NCBI GenBank assembly: GCA_002049455.2
Contig: KV918862.1
Span: 169,684 to 233,683, forward strand
Direction of reading: 5' to 3'
Origin: Porphyra umbilicalis
Taxonomy: Eukaryota > Rhodophyta > Bangiophyceae > Bangiales > Bangiaceae
Length of the DNA: 64,000 bases
The notes beneath the pieces were generated by a model. That model was not told the DNA's origin. It did no database searches and was given only the letters and a program-made list of their open reading frames with translations. Both the position numbers and the translations under genes were made by a program. How positions within the stretch are numbered: the stretch's first letter is position 1; every line of letters begins with the position of its first letter. Positions 23,555-33,643 of this stretch are shown here, in pieces.

Positions 23555-23952
23555 TGTGAGATAAAATGCTCTATCTTCCTACGCACGTCGTCGTCCCGTC
23601 CGACTCGACTGTCCCGCCTCTTATTCCCCGTCGAGGGTCACTCCCACCCACTACCACAGCACGCCCAGCAGTGTGCAGACCCACGCCGCCCGCGCACCCT
23701 GGCCGGCTCAGCCCGGCGCGCACTGGCCCTCCCGCCCCGCGCGCCTCTCCCGTCCCTCCCCCGTCCCTCCCCCGTCCCTCTCCCGGCCCTCTCCTGTCCC
23801 TCTCCCGGCCCTTGATGAAGCCCGTTGCGCCACGTACGCCAGCCCGGCGTCCGACCTGCTCTTGGTCGAGGACTGACGATGGGCCAGCACTGGCCGGATC
23901 AAGTCCGGATCAGGTGCTGGATCAATCCGAGGCTTACAGGCCCCATCTCACA
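23555..23952 (-). repeat. 3' LTR of the recent copia element
   Basis: This 398-bp repeat is the counterpart of 30056-30453. It contains C-rich pentamer-like repeats (cccgtccctc, ccggccctct) near 23745-23815. The left edge follows the target copy cgcct at 23550-23554. Confidence 0.95.
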
Positions 23953-23990
23953 CTCCCCCGTACTCCCCATACCCCCATCCGCGACCCACT
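23953..23990 (-). other. Polypurine tract candidate of the recent copia element
   Basis: Read on the minus strand, the bases just before the 3' LTR are purine-rich (GTACGGGGGAG ending at the LTR, preceded by ATGGGG runs). This is where second-strand priming occurs in LTR elements. Confidence 0.6.
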
Positions 23991-24100
23991 CGACGAGCAC
24001 AAGGGGCGCGCCCCGCGCCGAGAGCCCATACTCTCGGCCGGACGGCCAGCGCGACGACAAGCGGGAAGACGACGGGGGAGGGGGCGAGGCAGGGCGCCGG

Positions 24101-27100
24101 TCAGAGGCGCCAAGAGTCGGGCGCCGGGTCGGCCATTACCGTCGCCGTCGTCGCCCAAGCCGGGGCGCCGCCCGACGGGGCGGACTTGGTGACGAGGGCC
24201 CGGGGAAGCGGGAGCCAGCCAGAGGCCACAGCAGCGCGCAGCGCCTGCCCTCCAGTGGGCTTGGTGAGGCCATCGGCCAGCTGGTGGGAGCCAGGCAGCC
24301 ACGAGACCGACGAGAGGGAGCCGAGGCGATAATGGTCGCGGAGGTCCGCGACGGCGGCACGGACCTCCTTGGAGCCCGTCGTGGCCGAGGAGGTCAGTGC
24401 GTCGTAGAGAGAGCGGGAGTCGATAAACGCGTGCACCGGGACGGCAGCGCCGCCGGGGCCGGAGAGCAGGAGGCAGGCGACGTCCGCCACGCCGAGCGCC
24501 GCATGGAGCCCCTGGAGGAGGCTTAAGGCCTCGGCGGCGAAAGAGCTGTGGGTCACCCGACGCTGCCGGTGGCTACCCCACGCAATGAGGTCGCCGACCA
24601 CCCCTGTGGGGACGTCCGAGGAAGACAACGGCCTCGTCGAGCCGCCGGCAGAGCCCAGAAAGATGGCCCACCCGGACTGGGCGGCCGACAAGCGGAGGGA
24701 CACCGCCGAGGAGTCGGTATACAGGTACAAGCAGGGAGGGCCCCGCACCGGGCGGAAGCGTAAGCCGAGGTCCCGCGAGCGGCGGGCGGCAGCGATGGTC
24801 AGGTTTGCGCGCAACAGGTCCGAGACCAGGGCGTGCCGGAAGTGGCGTGCCAGCACGGCCGAGCCGCACGCCAAGTGCGGAAGCGTCTGGCCGGCGGCCC
24901 ACAGCAGCGCCCCCGTGGCACGGCGGTAGTCGGTGAGCTCAGACCCCGTCCCCGCGGCACTCGGCTCCGCGCGACGGGCCGCCGAAACAGAGATCTCGTC
25001 GATAGAGTCGATATAAGGCGTCTGGTAGACCCAAAGGCGGGGCGGGCGGCGCCCAGCCCCCGCCGAGTAGGACAGGGAGAGCCCCGTGAAGACAAACGTG
25101 CCGGTCGACACCGGGTCCACCGAGAAGGCCGCCCGCAGCTCACGCTCAAACAGGGAGACACCCGCGGCGGTCCCCCCGTACAAGAAATCATCGACGTGCA
25201 CCGCCACCGCCAGGATGACCACTCCGCCGGCGACAAGCACAAAGAGGCCGAGGTCGGCGGCAGACCGCTCGGCACCGATGGCACGCATCAGTGCCCGCAC
25301 CCGCTCGTACCACATGCGGGGGGCGTCGGTCAACCCGTACGCGCATTTGGCAAGCCGCCAGACAACGCCAGTCGGCGCCCGCGCCTCGAGCGGAGGGCGG
25401 ACGTAGACGGGGAGGGGGCGGTCGATGGGCAGCCCCTGCAGGAAAGCGGTGGATACGTCCACCGAGCGGGGCTCCCACCCCATCGAGGCAAACAGCGCCA
25501 GTACGAGCCGCACGGTGGAACGCGCCACCGTCGGGGAAGCACTGTCGACGAGGTCCTTATCCTGATCCTGAGATCCGCGGACACATAGGCGCGCCTTGAG
25601 CCGAGGCAGCAGCCCCGGCAAGGAGGCGGCCTTGATGGTCAGAACCCACCGGGTGGAGAGCACACGCTGACCGACGAAAGCCACTTCCACATAGGCCCCC
25701 TGCTCCAACCAGGACAGCAGCTCCGACGCCTTGGCGGCGTCAAACTCGGGGCCTGCCTCGGACACGGGCACCTCGGAGCGGCTGCGCTGCTCCCGCCGCG
25801 TGACAAGGATAAAGTAGGCGACCGTCGCGCACCAGCCCTCGTCCCGGGCGGCCGCCGCAGTGTGGGGAAGCAAATCCGCCGGCGCCCGCGAGGCGCCCTC
25901 ATCGACCCAGGCAACCAGAGCCGCCCCGGCCGACAGACCGGCCGCCGGAACACCGAGGTCGCCCCCTCCGGCGCCAACGCCCAGCACCACGCGGGCCGCC
26001 GCATCGGCGGACGGCGCCGCGGCCTGGCGCAGCGCCGCCAGCGCCGCCCCGACCACGCCCGTGGCGGTCGCGGGGGTCGGCGGAGGGTCGGGCGCATCAA
26101 AAGGCTCGACGTCAGATGCGTTTCGGGTGATGTGCTGCGCCCCGTGCCGCAAACTGACCACCCGACCAGCCTGAGACACCACCGTGGCGGGTCCGTACAA
26201 ACCCCGCCGCGACGACGCCTGGGACTGGGTCCAAAAGCGCACCACGTCGCCAGGGGAGTAAACGCGGCCCGGGTCGCCCGGGACGCGGCGGTTCAGGGCC
26301 CGGCGCACGGACTGGCTGGCCTTGGCACGCGAGAACGCCGCGCGAGAGGCAGCCAGGAGCGCCAGCGTTCGTGCCAGGTCCGCCTCCGTAGGAATATGGC
26401 CCTCCTGCATGGCGGGCATGGCGTCCGACAGCGCCGACCGCAGTCTGGGGAGGGAGCCAGTGACCAGCTGGAAGGGGGTGGCGCAGCCGTGCACGGACAG
26501 GCTGTTCTTGGCGAAGCACGCGTGGGAGAGCGGCTCCTGAAAGGGCGCCTCCGGGTAGTCCGCCGCCAGCGAGAGCACCATGTGCTTGATGATGCCGTTG
26601 TGGCGCTCACAGACGCCGTTGCTCCAGGCCGACTGGGCGGCAGTGGCCTCGACGCGGACGCTGAAGCGCTCGGCCATCGTGCGAAAGAGCTCATTGTGGA
26701 ACTCTGCTCCGGGATCGGACAGCACGCAGCGGGGCGCCCCGTAGATGACCACCCAGCGGTCGAGAATGGCCCGCACAATGGTGGTCGCCTCCTTGTCCGC
26801 CACGACCACACACTGGGAAAGCCGAGTGCCCAGGTCCACCAGATGGAGGAAGCGCCCCCGCCCCGCCAACTCGGCGAGGTCGAGCGCCACGGTGTCGTTA
26901 AACACGGTAGAGCGGGGACGAGTGACCACAGTGCGGGCAGGCCGAGGGCGTAGGGACCGACAGGTGGAGCACGCCGCCGTCACCTGGCGTGCCACCGCCG
27001 CGCACCGCGAGGTGGTCAGACCCCCCGCGCGGAGGAGGTGGATGAGGCGGTCCGCCCCCGGGTGGGCGTACATCCGGTGGAGGTGGGTCAAGGCGGCCGG

Positions 27101-28120
27101 CAGGTTTGCGGTCGTGATGCCGGCGAGCGACGGAGCCGTGAGCGAGGAGACACCGGACGCCGCGGCAGCGCCCTGGCGGGTGGCGGCCCCAGCCGCCCCC
27201 CGCCGCGGCGGAGCGCGCGGCCGGGGAGAGGCAGGAGACAAGCGCGGCCGCGGCGCCGCCATTGCAGGCGACGTGACGGCCGGCGCTGCCGCCGCCGCCG
27301 CCTCGGCCGCCGCCGCCTCAGCGGCGGCGGCGGTCGCCGCCGCCGCGGCAGCCGCCATGCGCTGGGCGGCCCCCACCTCGCGGGCCGACTCGGCAGCCGC
27401 CGTCCGCGCCGAGCGGGTCGCGCGAGAGCGGGGCGGGGACCGCCTGCGGTCAGCGCGGCGCGAGGCAGCCGCGAGGGCCTCGTGCTCCCTGGGGGGCAAA
27501 AGACTCAGTGTAAGGTGCCCAGTGGAATCCACTATAAGCGGAACGGACACGTGGCTATCCTCCAACCAGAGCGAATCAGCCTCCAAATCGAGCACGGCCT
27601 GGGCCGCCCGCAACGACGGGCGGCTGAGGAGCAGAGGAAGCGGGCCCGGGATGACGTGTGTGCCGAGGAGGCGGACGGTCCCCCCCAGCAGCACCGGGAT
27701 GACCCAGTGGCTGTCCGCCAGGGTAGTCCGGTTGTCCCCGAAGCAGAAGAGCACGGAAGCGGGACGGCGTACCGCCTGGCGACGCATCCGCTGCGGCAGA
27801 GCCCCCAGGTACGCGCGCAGCCAGACCGCGCCGACCAACGTGGCCGTAGCACTGGGATCAATGATGGCCACGCCGACAGGGACCGCACCCGCAGCCAGCA
27901 CCTGCTCGCCAACCACCGAGGTGCATACCAGGACCCGGTGGCTGGCGGGGGGGCCCGCAGGGGGCACCCCCGCGGCGGAGGCCAGGAGAGCCGAGCCGGG
28001 CGCCACAGAATCGGCGACGGGCGGCGAGGCAGAGAGTCCGGACGCCCGGCGGCGACGACCCCAGCCTGACGCGCCGGACAGTGGAAGCGGACGTGGCCTG
28101 GCTTCTGACAGTGCCAACAC
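24101..28120 (-). CDS. Copia pol: protease, integrase, reverse transcriptase, RNase H
   Basis: The frame stays open for about 1,340 codons and ends with TGA at 24101. Counting from 28120 as codon 1, the protease motif is IIDPSATATLVG (Asp 88). The integrase zinc site is H348, H353, C384, C387 and its core is D414, D469, E505, a D-D-35-E spacing. Reverse transcriptase has VDVSTAFLQG (Asp 888) and the box VHVDD (975-979, catalytic Asp pair 977-978) instead of the usual YVDD. RNase H shows YTDSS (1136), AAEALS (Glu 1197), FIDSRS (1234) and LADGLTKP (1283). All catalytic positions I can check are kept, apart from unusual residues around the protease Asp. The frame is minus one relative to gag and stays open upstream of 28120, so expression needs a frameshift or another start. 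Confidence 0.93.
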   Translation of the reverse strand: MLALSEARPRPLPLSGASGWGRRRRASGLSASPPVADSVAPGSALLASAAGVPPAGPPASHRVLVCTSVVGEQVLAAGAVPVGVAIIDPSATATLVGAVWLRAYLGALPQRMRRQAVRRPASVLFCFGDNRTTLADSHWVIPVLLGGTVRLLGTHVIPGPLPLLLSRPSLRAAQAVLDLEADSLWLEDSHVSVPLIVDSTGHLTLSLLPPREHEALAAASRRADRRRSPPRSRATRSARTAAAESAREVGAAQRMAAAAAAATAAAAEAAAAEAAAAAAPAVTSPAMAAPRPRLSPASPRPRAPPRRGAAGAATRQGAAAASGVSSLTAPSLAGITTANLPAALTHLHRMYAHPGADRLIHLLRAGGLTTSRCAAVARQVTAACSTCRSLRPRPARTVVTRPRSTVFNDTVALDLAELAGRGRFLHLVDLGTRLSQCVVVADKEATTIVRAILDRWVVIYGAPRCVLSDPGAEFHNELFRTMAERFSVRVEATAAQSAWSNGVCERHNGIIKHMVLSLAADYPEAPFQEPLSHACFAKNSLSVHGCATPFQLVTGSLPRLRSALSDAMPAMQEGHIPTEADLARTLALLAASRAAFSRAKASQSVRRALNRRVPGDPGRVYSPGDVVRFWTQSQASSRRGLYGPATVVSQAGRVVSLRHGAQHITRNASDVEPFDAPDPPPTPATATGVVGAALAALRQAAAPSADAAARVVLGVGAGGGDLGVPAAGLSAGAALVAWVDEGASRAPADLLPHTAAAARDEGWCATVAYFILVTRREQRSRSEVPVSEAGPEFDAAKASELLSWLEQGAYVEVAFVGQRVLSTRWVLTIKAASLPGLLPRLKARLCVRGSQDQDKDLVDSASPTVARSTVRLVLALFASMGWEPRSVDVSTAFLQGLPIDRPLPVYVRPPLEARAPTGVVWRLAKCAYGLTDAPRMWYERVRALMRAIGAERSAADLGLFVLVAGGVVILAVAVHVDDFLYGGTAAGVSLFERELRAAFSVDPVSTGTFVFTGLSLSYSAGAGRRPPRLWVYQTPYIDSIDEISVSAARRAEPSAAGTGSELTDYRRATGALLWAAGQTLPHLACGSAVLARHFRHALVSDLLRANLTIAAARRSRDLGLRFRPVRGPPCLYLYTDSSAVSLRLSAAQSGWAIFLGSAGGSTRPLSSSDVPTGVVGDLIAWGSHRQRRVTHSSFAAEALSLLQGLHAALGVADVACLLLSGPGGAAVPVHAFIDSRSLYDALTSSATTGSKEVRAAVADLRDHYRLGSLSSVSWLPGSHQLADGLTKPTGGQALRAAVASGWLPLPRALVTKSAPSGGAPAWATTATVMADPAPDSWRL

Positions 28121-29808
28121 ACCACAGGCCCCGACCGACCCGCCGCCGACCCCCGGTCCTGGCCCGCCGACAGCAGGGCCTGGTGCTCGTCGGTCGTCAG
28201 GGTGATGGTCGCCATGGCCGGCGGCGCCGGCGCGACCGCATGGCCGTGCAGGCGGTCGAGGGCGGCCGCGAGCTCGACAAACGTAGGCGCCGCGGGCGCG
28301 AGAGCGGTGTGAGCCGCCGTGACCTGAACGAGGACCTGCTGCTCATGGCTCAGCCCCGAGTGGCGCAACAGGAGGCCACCGAGGTACGCCTCAGGCCGGG
28401 GAACGCCCGCCCGAGCGCAGCGAGCGACCGCCAACTGAAATCGAACGACGTGTGCGGCCACCGACCCGCCGCCGCGGCGGCACGCCTGCAGCTCTGCGGA
28501 CGCCCGCTCGATTTTAACCGCAGGAGGAGCGTCAAAGGAGACTGCGAGGTGGGCGAGGAGAGCGGACGCCCCGGCGTCGAAGCATACGAGGTCCTCGTGG
28601 ATCTGAGAGGCGCATTCCGCCGCCAGACCAGTTAGGGCCTGCAGCAAGACGCCACCCTGCTGCGAGGGGAGGAGGCTGCACGTGTGCAGCCAGACATGCG
28701 CGCGGCGGCAGTAGGAGGTGAATCCGTTGGGGCCAGCCCACGAAGGGGGAGGCGCAGAGGCGGGAACAAAAAGCGCGCCGACGGCCACGGGCGCACCCGA
28801 GCCAGGCGGGCCGCCGCCGCCGCCGGGGCCACCAGGCGGCGGACCGCCCCCGTCGCCACCGCCGCCGCCGACACCGCCGCCGCCACCCCCACCGCCGCCA
28901 CCCCCACCACCACCACCTCCCCCACCAACGTCACCGCAACCGCACCCCCCGGCATCGAAACTGCCGCCGCCGCCGGCCCCCCCGGGGGCACCACCCCCGG
29001 CGCTTCCGGCACCCCCGCCCGAGGCACCGGCGCCAGCCACAGCGACGGGGACGCCCCCCGTGCCGCCGCGCCCGCCCGAGCCGCCAGCCGCATTCAGACT
29101 GCTGGCGGCACCGGCAGCACGAGAGGTGCCGGCCGCCAGCGGAACGGCGGGAAAACCCGGGGGCGACAGCGGGACAGAAGGACAGCCAGGAGCGGATCCC
29201 GAGGCAGCAGGCACAGCAGACACCCCGGGAAGCACAGGGGCGCCAGGAGCCCAGGGCACAGGAGCCGAGGCGACTGCCCCGGAGGGAACGGCGGCGGCGG
29301 CGAGCGGAGACACCGGCGCCGCCGGAGCCGTCGGAGCATCCGGGGCGGGGGACCAGCCCAACGCCGTGAGCTGTTCCACCCGGCGGACGTCGGCGTCGGC
29401 CACCTCGACAGGCCAGTACCGCCCACCCGGCAGCGCCCACGCGGGAACCGGGCGACGGCACACGAGCGCCGCACGGGTCAGCCGACGCCGCGTGCGCTCG
29501 TCAGCCGTAGTCACGGCCGCGTAGAGAGTCTCGAGATCGGTGATGGCCGCCCGCAGCGCCGAGGCGCGGCGGGCCTCGGAGGCTGCCGCCTGGGCAACCC
29601 CACCAATGTGGTCCTCCTGGACATGGCGAGCGGTCTGCGTGTAGAGCGTCTCGGCCCCGGAGGCGTCATCCGAGAAGAGGACGCGGTTGACCGGGACCGC
29701 ATTCGAACCAGCCGCCGATGCGCAGGACGCCGCCGCCGCGGGGGCGGCCGCCGGAGCCTTCAAGTCGAGCAACGGCACGGCGGACAGGGGCACCGCGGGG
29801 GTGGCCAT
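27532..29808 (-). CDS. Copia gag with CCHC zinc knuckle
   Basis: Gag forms the virus-like particle and packages element RNA. The ATG at 29808 (MATPAVPL) is the first good start after the 5' LTR and leader. A long Gly/Pro-rich stretch lies at about 28720-29090. It is followed by a helical capsid-like region (WLHTCSLLPSQQGGVLLQALTGL to DRLHGHAV) and a CX2CX4HX4C knuckle, CWHCQKPGHVRFHC, at 28119-28078. The frame continues past the knuckle to a stop at 27532, overlapping pol by at least 589 bp; the text after the knuckle looks like a shadow of pol. The true gag end is therefore uncertain and the overlap may mark a minus-one shift site. Confidence 0.85.
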   Translation of the reverse strand: MATPAVPLSAVPLLDLKAPAAAPAAAASCASAAGSNAVPVNRVLFSDDASGAETLYTQTARHVQEDHIGGVAQAAASEARRASALRAAITDLETLYAAVTTADERTRRRLTRAALVCRRPVPAWALPGGRYWPVEVADADVRRVEQLTALGWSPAPDAPTAPAAPVSPLAAAAVPSGAVASAPVPWAPGAPVLPGVSAVPAASGSAPGCPSVPLSPPGFPAVPLAAGTSRAAGAASSLNAAGGSGGRGGTGGVPVAVAGAGASGGGAGSAGGGAPGGAGGGGSFDAGGCGCGDVGGGGGGGGGGGGGGGGGGVGGGGGDGGGPPPGGPGGGGGPPGSGAPVAVGALFVPASAPPPSWAGPNGFTSYCRRAHVWLHTCSLLPSQQGGVLLQALTGLAAECASQIHEDLVCFDAGASALLAHLAVSFDAPPAVKIERASAELQACRRGGGSVAAHVVRFQLAVARCARAGVPRPEAYLGGLLLRHSGLSHEQQVLVQVTAAHTALAPAAPTFVELAAALDRLHGHAVAPAPPAMATITLTTDEHQALLSAGQDRGSAAGRSGPVVCWHCQKPGHVRFHCPARQAGVVAAGRPDSLPRRPSPILWRPARLSWPPPRGCPLRAPPPATGSWYAPRWLASRCWLRVRSLSAWPSLIPVLRPRWSARSGCARTWGLCRSGCVARRYAVPLPCSSASGTTGLPWRTATGSSRCCWGGPSASSAHTSSRARFLCSSAARRCGRPRPCSIWRLIRSGWRIATCPFRL

Positions 29809-30034
29809 GACGAAGAGGGGAAGAGAAAGCGAGGAGGGCAAAGGAAGCAGACGAGGGGCAACCCAACCGGAAACCCACCAGACCGCTGCAGCGCACACGC
29901 GGCACGCCGCCCGAGGAAAAGAGGGAAAAGGGAGGGAACAGGGGAAGCAGGGGAGGACACGAGCAACCCACCAGACCGAGACACTGAAGGTCCCAACACG
30001 TCGTGCCCCGAGCACACCGACCGAAGAAGAAGGA

Positions 30035-30055
30035 GACTGCGAGAGGGTGCCACCA
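30035..30055 (-). other. Primer-binding site candidate
   Basis: Directly after the 5' LTR on the minus strand the sequence reads TGGTGGCACCCTCTCG. It starts with TGG, the complement of the tRNA CCA end. It differs from the common initiator-Met PBS (TGGTATCAGAGC), so the primer tRNA is unknown. Confidence 0.55.
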
Positions 30056-30453
30056 TGTGAGATAAAATGCTCTATCTTCCTACGCACGTCGTCGTCCCGT
30101 CCGACTCGACTGTCCCGCCTCTTATCCCCCGTCGAGGGTCACTCCCACCCACGACCACAGCACGCCCAGCAGTGTGCAGACCCACGCCGCCCGCGCACCC
30201 TGGCCGGCTCAGCCCGGCGCGCACTGGCCCGCCCGCCCCGCGCGCCTCCCCCGTCCCTCCCCCGTCCCTCCCCCGTCCCTCTCCCGGCCCTCTCCTGTCC
30301 CTCTCCCGGCCCTTGATGAAGCCCGTTGCGCCACGTACGCCAGCCCGGCGTCCGACCTGCTCTTGGTCGAGGACTGACGATTGGCCAGCACTGGCCGGAT
30401 CAAGTCCGGATCAGGTGCTGGATCAATCCGAGGCTTACAGGCCCCATCTCACA
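30056..30453 (-). repeat. 5' LTR of the recent copia element
   Basis: This copy is 398 bp and is followed by the target duplication cgcct at 30454. It differs from the other LTR at five positions by eye. On the minus strand it should contain the promoter, but I do not see a clear TATA box. Confidence 0.95.
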
Positions 30454-32089
30454 CGCCTATCAATGTATCCCCATTGCGGATCACGTACGGTCGCATTCTT
30501 AATGCTTGTCTTCAGGTCACCAAAAACGAAGCCGATGTAGTCCTGATCCCGGCGCCGTGATGCTGCCCCCCTGCCGCCGCCATCCCCTACCACGGCCGAG
30601 ACTAGCTCAGTCATCTCCGTGATGCCCGGTAGGCTGCCTGTCAGTTCAAAGAGATTTTGCGCCGAGTTGATGCCACTCGTCCCACATGCGCGTGTGCCAG
30701 CAGACCACCGGCGGGGTGGTGGAGGTCTGACGGAAACAGGCATTATGACTAGTACAGCCTACGACTCGGCTGAATAGCCTTTTCAATATCAAGTTGATCA
30801 GTGAAAAAGAGAACTGCTCCAGGGAACAAGTACTCACCAAGTCTTGAGAGAGCTAACAGACCGCGACGAGCCATGTGTGAAATATCTCCCGACTGAGGGA
30901 GCTCTGTTCGCTAGAATCGGACTAAAACGTCCCATTCGCACAAGTTCCCGGATCAATTTGATCGATAACGTGTGCGCACACCCTGAAACCGCAAGCTTCC
31001 GACAGAAATAGGACTACTACCGTAGACATACCGATTTGCGCTCGGTAGGCGTGTAATGAGATTTACAATGTGGATCATTCTCGAATGGATGCAAAATGGA
31101 AAGATTCTGAGGCCCATCGATATCGGTCAGATGGGCTTTCATGGGAGTTTTTCTCCTGTGCGCCACGCTGAGAAAGGTCGCACCGGCTCTGTCGGGACAG
31201 GCCCAGGGCAGGGTCAGGACCGTGGGCTCACGTGAGAAAGGAGTTATCTGAATGCTAGGTAGATGGAACCTGTCGTGTCAATCTGGCGGAAAGCAGATAT
31301 TCGTGGACGGGGGCGGGCGCCTTTTTCCGCTGCTGACTTTATCCCAGGGGCTCGTATGGTGCCGGGTCAGCTGTGTCTGCCCCCTTTTCCGTGCGGAGCG
31401 GCGTTGCAGCAGTGCACGAGCCTGGTCACATCGTATACATGGCGACAGTGGTCTCTCCTCTGTATGTTAGGCTCACAGGGGGGGGGGCGGGCGCCGCGGT
31501 TGTGCCGTGCGCCCCTCATCGTCCGCCCGCTGCATGGTGGGGAACACGCTGCGGCCTTAACATGTAGGTCGATCGCTTTTGGTGGGGGCGGGAGCCGTGG
31601 CGGCAAGCCGTCGCGGCGGAAGCCACACCGCTGCCCGCTGCCACCACAGCAGTCAACGCCACAACTACCGCCACTGCTTTGTTTGCCACTGCCATCACCA
31701 CCACCGCCGCCGTTTGCCACCCCCAGTATTCGGTATTGGGAGCAGCTGGCTACAGACTGAGTGGGAGTCCACACGCCCCACTTCAAACACACTCTTTAGC
31801 GGCTGATGAAGCCGCCTCCTTCGTCTGAGAGACCCAACCGCCCCCAAGTTATTCTGATTCTGCGTGCAGGGTGCTGGGCGGAGGTGGACGCGGCAGCCAT
31901 GTGATTGGCGGCAGGCAGTGGCACTGCAGCGTACAGGAGGAGAGTCGGAAGAATTGCGAGACGGTCGTGCTCACGGGAACGCAGTGACTTTAGACGTCTT
32001 GGGGAGTACGTTAAAGAACAGATAGCATGAAGAAGTGATGTTCGATAATAGTACCCCAAGAACACGCAAGAAAGGACGTGCAAAGACAA
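30454..32089. other. Region right of the copia element without a supported gene
   Basis: The first part continues the interrupted target region and then holds inverted duplicate copy 2. From about 31150 to 32089 I see no gene; open frames on the minus strand at 31360-31790 are Gly/Ser-rich and lack any known motif. Confidence 0.4.
30655..31145 (-). repeat. Inverted duplicate, copy 2 (right of the copia element)
   Basis: This is the reverse-complement partner of 22640-23285. Its minus strand carries MARRGLLALSRL, GTGAGT and then a TTTCCGTCAG acceptor-like site. Joining across these would extend the frame by about 28 codons before a stop. It is shorter than copy 1, lacking two stretches present there. 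Confidence 0.75.
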
Positions 32090-33540
32090 CTACACAATGC
32101 GGATAAGAGCACGAGACCACACAATAGATGTTTGCAACACGTCCGCCATCCTCAGCTTCGACCGCTGCATGGCAGGCGGGGGGAACCCGTTCTGGTACGG
32201 GTACGAATGCATCCCAGCTCTCACAATCAGAAGAGAACCAACAACTAGATCAGCATCCACCACCCTCCCATGAAAAACGGGCTTGGACTTCAACAGCCTC
32301 CCCGCCGCGACCAACCGATCTCCCTCCACGTACACCTGGCAGACAGAGTTGTCTGGGGCCTTCTCCACAGACTGGTGCCGCGTCGATGGTGCTGCCAGCA
32401 CCACTGCCTTGAATTTCGGCATCAAGGGTGGGCGGGAAGCCGAGAAGCGCATCCCGACCAGCCGCTTCTTTGTCGACGTCTCGGTGTCGGCCTCGTCGCT
32501 AGCCGCGGCCGGGACCACGCGCTTGCCGCCCGAAATATTGGCGGTGGAGGTGGCCGGCACTTTGTCTACGGGCTTGGACGTCGCCGGTGGCGAGCTCGAA
32601 GTGTCGGTCGCCTCCGTCCGCTTCCCATCAGCCGCAGCAGCTGCCACGTGACTACTGCTGCTGCACCGGGGTGTTGATGCGCCCCCAGTTCCAGACGCTG
32701 TCACGGGCCCCTGCCCTGTGCGTGGTGGTTTCCGTGGCGGAGGGGAGGCTGACCGTGTGCTGGGGGCTGTGTCAGACTACGTAGCCAGTGCCGTGCCCCT
32801 CAGCCTCGTAGAACCAATCGCCGCAAGAGCACTGGCACGAGCCGAGCGACGAGTCTCTGGTTGCGACGATCGAGAGCTTGTCGACTCTTGTGCCGGCAGG
32901 TTAGGTTGCAGCGCAGCTGCCGCCGTACTCACCAAGTCGAGCCACGGCCCCAGTGTTGCACCGCGTTCTGCTGCCGACGAGCGCAACCGCATAGCGCGAG
33001 TACCAGTGAAGTTCCTAGGTGGTTTCACGGGCAGCTCTGGCACGGAAGCCACGAAGGCGGGTGCAGGTGAGTCGGGCGCGGAGGACGGCTGCTGCGGCGA
33101 GCGCGTGCCCCCAGCCGAGGACGTGGATGCGGACCCAGCCGTCACAGCCACCCCCGTCACGGCAGCCACCATCTGCGCCAACGCCCGACCGAACCCAAAG
33201 GACCGCCGTCCCACTCCGACGCGTGCAAGCCTGCCCAAACGGTCCCTGTCCAACAATCGGCTCGCGCCGATCGCTCCAGCAAGCTCTGCCGTCGCCGCAC
33301 CCCGCCCTTGCGCTTGTCCGCCTGAGAAGCCGCCTCACCAGCGCGGGTCTTCTCCGATCCAGCAGCCGCCCCAGAAGAACCTTGGGACCCAACCGCGTCC
33401 GCCCATGATACTGTCCGCCGCGAAGACGATCCATGATGCTCGGGCAACTGCCCGCATGGTTCAGGTGGAGGAGGTGTATTCGGAGGGAGTGAACGCGTCG
33501 GAGAGGTAGTAGTTTTGCGAGAGGGAGATGGCGCAGGCAA
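32090..33540 (-). pseudogene. Unknown Ala/Ser-rich coding remnant
   Basis: A protein-like minus-strand frame starts near 33540, shifts at about 33260 and then runs to 32090 with one stop at 32777-32779. It contains TVSWADAVGSQG, a basic ADKRKGGVRRRQS stretch, a long Ala/Ser/Pro-rich linker and a better-ordered C-terminus (KFKAVVLAAPSTR, VCQVYVEGDRLVAAGRLL, GSLLIVRAGMHSYPYQNG). I do not recognise the family. It lies downstream of the remnant at 34617-36848 on the same strand, with a small TIR element between them, and the two may be parts of one decayed element. Confidence 0.4.
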
Positions 33541-33643
33541 CGAAAGCCGACTACCGGCAGTCGGGTGACCTGCTGGACGTCCAGCCGCAGGTGGAGAAGA
33601 CGCTGGCGGTCAAGCAGATGGAGGCCGTGTGGCAGCGGATGTA

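Larger units (their letters stand above)
23555..30453 (-). mobile_element. Ty1/copia LTR retrotransposon, nearly intact and recent
   Basis: The element is 6,899 bp with LTRs of 398 bp beginning TGTGAG and ending CTCACA. Both flanks carry the target duplication cgcct (23550-23554 and 30454-30458). Counting by eye, the LTRs differ at five positions, so insertion is recent. Gag and pol run on the minus strand in the order gag, protease, integrase, reverse transcriptase, RNase H, which is diagnostic for Ty1/copia (Pseudoviridae). Pol is open throughout. The element sits in the spacer between two inverted duplicates. Confidence 0.95.

Noticed and set aside
26745-28205. 486-codon plus-strand ORF opposite copia pol
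   Set aside because: It is antisense to a clearly conserved pol gene and contains no motif of its own.
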